From Flavobacteriaceae bacterium GSB9 (lineage in GTDB: Bacteria > Bacteroidota > Bacteroidia > Flavobacteriales > Flavobacteriaceae), in the NCBI GenBank assembly GCA_022749295.1, contig CP062007.1, positions 62,001-126,000 of the forward strand: a stretch of 64,000 nucleotides of DNA, given 5' to 3'. Within the stretch, counting starts at the first letter, position 1. Every line of letters starts with the position of its first letter. Shown one piece after another: positions 60,233-64,000 of the stretch. The notes below the pieces were generated by a model. It made no database searches and had not been told where the DNA came from. It worked only from the letters and a program-made list of their open reading frames with translations. The position numbers were made by a program, and so were the translations under genes.

Positions 60233-62005
60233 TTACTTTGGCCGGTAAATATTTTCAATAAGAGAAGCGTATTTTTGTTTTATAACATCTCGCTTCATTT
60301 TCATTGTGGGCGTTAAGTGCCCTGATTTGATCGACCAAACTTCTGGAGTAAGCTCAAACTTTTTTATTTGCTCCCATTTACCAAATTTAGTGTTACAGTT
60401 GTCTACTTCTTTTTGTATTCTTTTCTGAACAATAGGTGAGTTGGATATTTCGGTTTCTGAAGATCCAACCTGGTGTCCTTTTTGCTTAAGCCATTCTTGA
60501 ATAAATTCAAAATTGGGCTGAATTAAGGCGGCCGGCATTTTTTCGCCTTCTCCTATTACTATAATTTGCTCGATGAATCTTGATTGTTTTAGCTCATTTT
60601 CGAGTAAGGTGGGTATAATGTATTTTCCGCCAGATGTTTTAAACATTTCTTTTTTTCTACCGGTAATTTTTAAAAAACCCTCAGAATCTATTTCGCCTTT
60701 GTCTCCTGTATGGAAGTAATCACCCGTCATAACACTTGCTGTTTTCTCTGGTTCTTTATAGTAGCCCATCATTACGTTTGGTCCTTTTACTAAAATTTCG
60801 CCATCTTCAGCAATTTTTACTTCCACTCCGTCAATAATTTTGCCGACATAACCAATTTTCCAGTTTCCATTTCTCTTATCGCTGGCCGATACACCAGGCG
60901 AGGTTTCGGTGAGGCCATAACATTCCATTATGGGCATATTGGCAGCTCCAAATATTTTGCCCAATCTAGGTTGTAAAGCAGCACTACCAGAGGCTAAAAA
61001 CACGATGTGGCCACCCAGTGCAGCCTGCCACTTACTGAAAATTAGTTTTCGGGCAATGGATAGCTTTAATGTATACCATAAACCATTTTTTTTGTAAGGC
61101 TTGTATTGGTTTCCAATATCAACAGCCCAAAAGAAAAGTTTTTTCTTTATACCGGTTAATTCGGCCCCCTTAGCTATTATTTTATCATAAACTTTTTCAA
61201 TTAATCTGGGGACAACTGTCATGGTGTGGGGTTCTATTTCTTTTGCATTATCACCTATTTTATCAAGGGCTTCGGCAAAATAAGTTTCAATACTAACATA
61301 TTGATATAAGTAAGTGAATACACGTTCGAAAACGTGGCATATGGGTAAAAAACTCAAAGCGCGGTCTTCTGGAGACAAAGGGAATCTTTTCCGTGCTGCA
61401 AGTACATTTGAAACAATATTGTTGTGAGAGAGCATTACGCCTTTAGGTTTTCCGGTAGTCCCCGATGTATAAATTATAGTAGCCAATTCTTCTGGTTTTA
61501 CATTGTTTTTTCTGTCTTCTACGTCATTTTGGTTACCTTGGTCCTTGCCTAATTCAAGCAATTCAGAATAGTGTTTGCATCCTTTTATGTGGTTGAAAGA
61601 ATAAACCTCCTTGATTTTGGTGTTGGATTTTACTTGATTGATTTTTTCCAAAACTTCTTCATCCGAGACAAAACAATAAATAGATTCACTGTGGTTTAAT
61701 ATATATTCATAGTCTTCAGCACTAATGGTTGGGTAAATGGGAATGTTTTGAGCGCCAACTTGAAGTACACCAATATCTACAATATTCCATTCGGTACGGT
61801 TGGTTGATGAAATGACCGCAATCTTATCGTTTTTGTTTATACCAAGTTTCAACAAGCCCCTACTAATGGCGTTTGCTTTATCAATGTATTCCTGTGTAGA
61901 GGTTTTTACCCATTCACCATTATATTTTGTGACCAGACTGGCCTTTAATGGGTGGTTTCTTAATTGATGATATGGAAAATCAAAAAGTCTGGTTATATCT
62001 TTCAT
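60233..62005 (-). CDS. Long-chain acyl-CoA synthetase (AMP-forming)
   Basis: A 590-residue ANL-family ligase that activates fatty acids to acyl-CoA. The P-loop-like motif is IIYTSGTTGKPKGVMLSHNN. The A5 motif is ECYGLTETSPGVSAS, the A8 hinge is GEIDSEGFLKITGRKKEMF, and a C-terminal lysine lies in LTPTMKMKRDVI. The start at 62005 (MKDITRLFDFPYHQL) fits the family; the frame runs 31 codons further upstream without homology. It resembles the FadD15/Faa-type synthetases. It lies upstream of the marR-fad operon on the same strand and supplies its substrate, but is separated by about 150 bp and its own promoter region. Confidence 0.93.
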   Translation of the reverse strand: MKDITRLFDFPYHQLRNHPLKASLVTKYNGEWVKTSTQEYIDKANAISRGLLKLGINKNDKIAVISSTNRTEWNIVDIGVLQVGAQNIPIYPTISAEDYEYILNHSESIYCFVSDEEVLEKINQVKSNTKIKEVYSFNHIKGCKHYSELLELGKDQGNQNDVEDRKNNVKPEELATIIYTSGTTGKPKGVMLSHNNIVSNVLAARKRFPLSPEDRALSFLPICHVFERVFTYLYQYVSIETYFAEALDKIGDNAKEIEPHTMTVVPRLIEKVYDKIIAKGAELTGIKKKLFFWAVDIGNQYKPYKKNGLWYTLKLSIARKLIFSKWQAALGGHIVFLASGSAALQPRLGKIFGAANMPIMECYGLTETSPGVSASDKRNGNWKIGYVGKIIDGVEVKIAEDGEILVKGPNVMMGYYKEPEKTASVMTGDYFHTGDKGEIDSEGFLKITGRKKEMFKTSGGKYIIPTLLENELKQSRFIEQIIVIGEGEKMPAALIQPNFEFIQEWLKQKGHQVGSSETEISNSPIVQKRIQKEVDNCNTKFGKWEQIKKFELTPEVWSIKSGHLTPTMKMKRDVIKQKYASLIENIYRPK

Positions 62006-62098
62006 GCTTAATTTAGATAGTCTAGTACTGCAAAATAGCAAATTAAAATGATTTTTGATTAATGATGATTTACGAATTCTTTGTGTTTTAGTATTCAA

Positions 62099-62310
62099 AT
62101 TCTAAAGAGTTGTCTAATAGTTTGAGACACATTACATTTTATTCTTTTTGAAAAAATGTATCTAAAATAAGTTTCATTGTTTTTGCTTTTGTCGTTGTTT
62201 TTGTTAAAAAAATGACGTTTTAGAAGTTTTTAAAGTTTTTGTTGCGTTTAGTTTATTTTTTCATCTGTTTTTTTATTTAATATTTAAATCGATTCGCGTC
62301 ATCTGTTTGC
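62099..62310. other. Intergenic region upstream of pflB
   Basis: About 300 bp separate the divergent acyl-CoA synthetase and pflB genes. The left 200 bp are A/T-rich with no coding potential; I see no further element until the FNR-type promoter at 62311. Confidence 0.6.
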
Positions 62311-62353
62311 TGATAAAAGTCATCTTTCTTCAGGGTTTTGGTGCCTAATTTTG
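62311..62353 (+). promoter_or_regulatory. pflB promoter with FNR-type operator
   Basis: TGATAAAAGTCA (62311-62322) matches TGAYnnnnRTCA, and TAATTTTG (62346-62353) is a perfect -7 box. The centre-to-box distance is 29.5 nt, as at the other four promoters. The leader before the pflB ATG is about 40 nt. Pyruvate formate-lyase is a classical FNR-activated gene. Confidence 0.75.
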
Positions 62354-62402
62354 ACACCTAGTTAACATGAATTATCACAAAATATTATAAATATATAGAA
62401 AG

Positions 62403-64000
62403 ATGGAAGTAAAACAGTTTAAGCCAGGTACATGGACTGATAAAGTTGATGTTAGGGATTTTGTCAATAAAAACGTAACTCCTTATCATGGTTCTTACGA
62501 TTTTTTGGTAGGACCTAGTGCAAAAACCCAAAAATTATGGGATATATGTAAAGCGGCAACCAAAGAAGAACGACAAAATAATGGTGTACGATCGCTAGAT
62601 ACCGATACAATTTCGACAATAAGCGCTTTTGATGCTGGATATATCGATAAAGAAAACGAAGTCATTGTTGGTTTGCAAACAGATGAGTTGTTAAAGCGTA
62701 CCATGAAGCCTTTTGGTGGTTTTAAAGTGGTTCAAAAAGCATTGTCTGAACAAGGTGTAAAACCAAATGACAATCTAACCGAATTGTTTACAAAATATGT
62801 TAAAACCCATAACGATGGTGTTTTTTCTGCCTATAACGCAGAAATTAAAAAGTTCCGTTCATTAGGATTTTTAACCGGGTTGCCAGATAACTATGCACGT
62901 GGTAGAGTAATTGGCGATTACCGCCGCATAGCACTTTATGGTATCGATTTTTTAATCAAGTCTAAAAAAGAAGATTTGGCAAAAATCACAGGGCCGATGA
63001 CCGATGCCGTTATTCGCATGCGCGAAGAGGTTGCTGATCAAATAAGTGCGCTTAAAGACATGATTGAACTTGGTGCAAAATACGACTTAGATTTAAGTCG
63101 ACCAGCAGAAAACGCACGCGAAGCGGTGCAATGGACCTATATGGCTTACCTTGCCGCTGTTAAAGAGCAGGACGGTGCCGCTATGTCTTTAGGTAACGTA
63201 TCGACCTTCCTTGATATTTTTATTGAAAATGACTTGCAAGAAGGTTTAATTACAGAGACCGAGGCTCAAGAGTATATTGATCAATTTGTTATGAAACTAC
63301 GTATGGTGCGTCATTTAAGAATGAGTGCCTACGACGAGATTTTTGCAGGTGATCCTACGTGGGTAACTGAAGCTATTGGCGGTATGTTTGAAGACGGAAG
63401 AACCAAAGTAACCAAAACATCTTTCCGTTTTTTAAATACACTTTATAATCTAGGGCCTTCACCAGAACCTAACATGACGATACTTTGGTCTAAAAATTTG
63501 CCACAAAACTTTAAAAACTTTTGTGCAAAAGTGGCTATCGATACCTCTTCAATTCAATTTGAAAATGATGAGTTAATGCGAACCATTAGAGGTAATGACG
63601 ATTACGGTATTGCATGCTGTGTATCTTACCAGGCACTTGGTAAGTCTATTCAATTCTTCGGTGCTCGAACCAATTTGGCTAAAACTTTATTGTTGGCCAT
63701 TAACGGTGGGCGATGTGAAATCACCGGAACACAAATGGTTGAAGGTATTGAGCCATGCGATTGCGAGTATTTAGATTTTGATAAGGTTATGGCCAATTTC
63801 AAAATAGCCATGAAGGAAGTGGCTCGTGTTTACAATGACTCTATGAACATTATCCACTACATGCACGATAAATACTATTACGAAAAAGCTCAAATGGCTT
63901 TAATCGATACCAACCCAAGTATTAATATTGCCTATGGTATTGCAGGGTTGTCAATTGTGGCCGATTCACTTTCTGCTATAAAATATGCCAAAGTAAAACC
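62403..64000 (+). CDS. pflB: Formate C-acetyltransferase (pyruvate formate-lyase), partial
   Basis: The first 532 codons of a glycyl-radical enzyme that splits pyruvate and CoA into acetyl-CoA and formate under anaerobiosis. The active-site cysteine pair is present in DDYGIACCVSYQALG, followed by FGARTNLAKTLLLAINGG; both match PflB rather than related glycyl-radical diol dehydratases. The C-terminal radical glycine lies outside the window. The start ATG at 62403 gives MEVKQFKPGTWTDKVDVRDF. Its promoter carries the FNR-type site. The activating enzyme gene, if adjacent, would be beyond the window. Confidence 0.96.
   Translation, partial: MEVKQFKPGTWTDKVDVRDFVNKNVTPYHGSYDFLVGPSAKTQKLWDICKAATKEERQNNGVRSLDTDTISTISAFDAGYIDKENEVIVGLQTDELLKRTMKPFGGFKVVQKALSEQGVKPNDNLTELFTKYVKTHNDGVFSAYNAEIKKFRSLGFLTGLPDNYARGRVIGDYRRIALYGIDFLIKSKKEDLAKITGPMTDAVIRMREEVADQISALKDMIELGAKYDLDLSRPAENAREAVQWTYMAYLAAVKEQDGAAMSLGNVSTFLDIFIENDLQEGLITETEAQEYIDQFVMKLRMVRHLRMSAYDEIFAGDPTWVTEAIGGMFEDGRTKVTKTSFRFLNTLYNLGPSPEPNMTILWSKNLPQNFKNFCAKVAIDTSSIQFENDELMRTIRGNDDYGIACCVSYQALGKSIQFFGARTNLAKTLLLAINGGRCEITGTQMVEGIEPCDCEYLDFDKVMANFKIAMKEVARVYNDSMNIIHYMHDKYYYEKAQMALIDTNPSINIAYGIAGLSIVADSLSAIKYAKVK

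Noticed and set aside
1-64000. Search by eye for CRISPR arrays, transposases, tRNA and rRNA genes
   Set aside because: No regularly spaced repeats, no transposase-like ORF with terminal repeats, and no tRNA cloverleaf or rRNA sequence noticed; this was not a computed search, so a single tRNA could be missed.

Overview
The window looks like chromosomal DNA of a marine-type Flavobacteriaceae (phylum Bacteroidota). The evidence is the low G+C, start regions without strong Shine-Dalgarno sequences, several TAnnTTTG promoter boxes of the Bacteroidota primary sigma factor, a fused CcoN-CcoO oxidase subunit, DUF4920 and DUF3810 proteins, an MnmD methyltransferase, and YceI and Cu/Zn-SOD lipoproteins. 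I see no insertion sequence, prophage, CRISPR array, tRNA or rRNA. Gene density is high and the content is mostly core metabolism.

Layout. 1-4.7 kb: a MscS-type channel (cut by the window edge) behind a two-gene ABC-2 exporter, then grpE-dnaJ. 4.8-8.8 kb: a YceI lipoprotein, a decayed DUF2846 gene, an exported protein of unknown function and an epimerase-like protein. 8.9-14.2 kb: mnmD, a DUF4920 lipoprotein, ilvE, a MazG-like pyrophosphohydrolase, two tiny membrane proteins, a coiled-coil exported protein and a PPK2 kinase. 14.3-24.2 kb: an M48 protease, an rRNA/tRNA methyltransferase, DUF3810, pepD, yidD-cysS-folE, an ECF sigma factor with a membrane partner, and a GIY-YIG-like protein. 24.4-32.5 kb: sodC, the hemN-usp pair, and a TetR-ABC-HlyD-TolC export operon. 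32.6-45.5 kb: a complete cbb3 oxidase locus (ccoI, ccoS, fused ccoNO, ccoQ, ccoP, ccoG, ccoH and a TauE/SafE-like protein) followed by its likely regulators: a PAS histidine kinase, a receiver-Crp fusion, a universal stress protein and an FNR-like protein. 45.6-51.8 kb: a VWA/MoxR pair and a sugar locus (a sucrose/mannosylfructose-phosphate phosphatase fused to a GH100-like glycosidase, next to a GT4 synthase). 51.8-62.1 kb: a YdeI-family protein, an M1 peptidase, a marR-fadN-fadA-fadE beta-oxidation operon and an acyl-CoA synthetase. 62.4-64 kb: the 5' part of pflB.

The strongest non-coding signal is a promoter class shared by five transcription units. Upstream of hemN-usp, ccoI, ccoS-NO-Q-P-G-H, the second usp gene and pflB there is a palindrome TGAYnnnnRTCA. 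In all five its centre lies exactly 29.5 nt upstream of the first base of a TAnnTTTG (or one-mismatch) box. That is the class II geometry expected of an FNR/Crp-type activator. The two Crp-family proteins in the same region carry nearly identical ESxIR recognition helices, so they are the obvious candidates for reading it. The locus therefore reads as a low-oxygen switch: high-affinity respiration (cbb3), anaerobic haem synthesis (hemN), mixed-acid fermentation (pflB) and stress proteins.

Other points of interest are a putative sugar synthesis/hydrolysis locus with an unusual phosphatase-glycosidase fusion, a probable small RNA downstream of dnaJ, a 28-residue membrane peptide with its own terminator, a sigma-54-like promoter at grpE, an ABC exporter ATPase with degenerate catalytic motifs, and a two-box intergenic repeat present twice.
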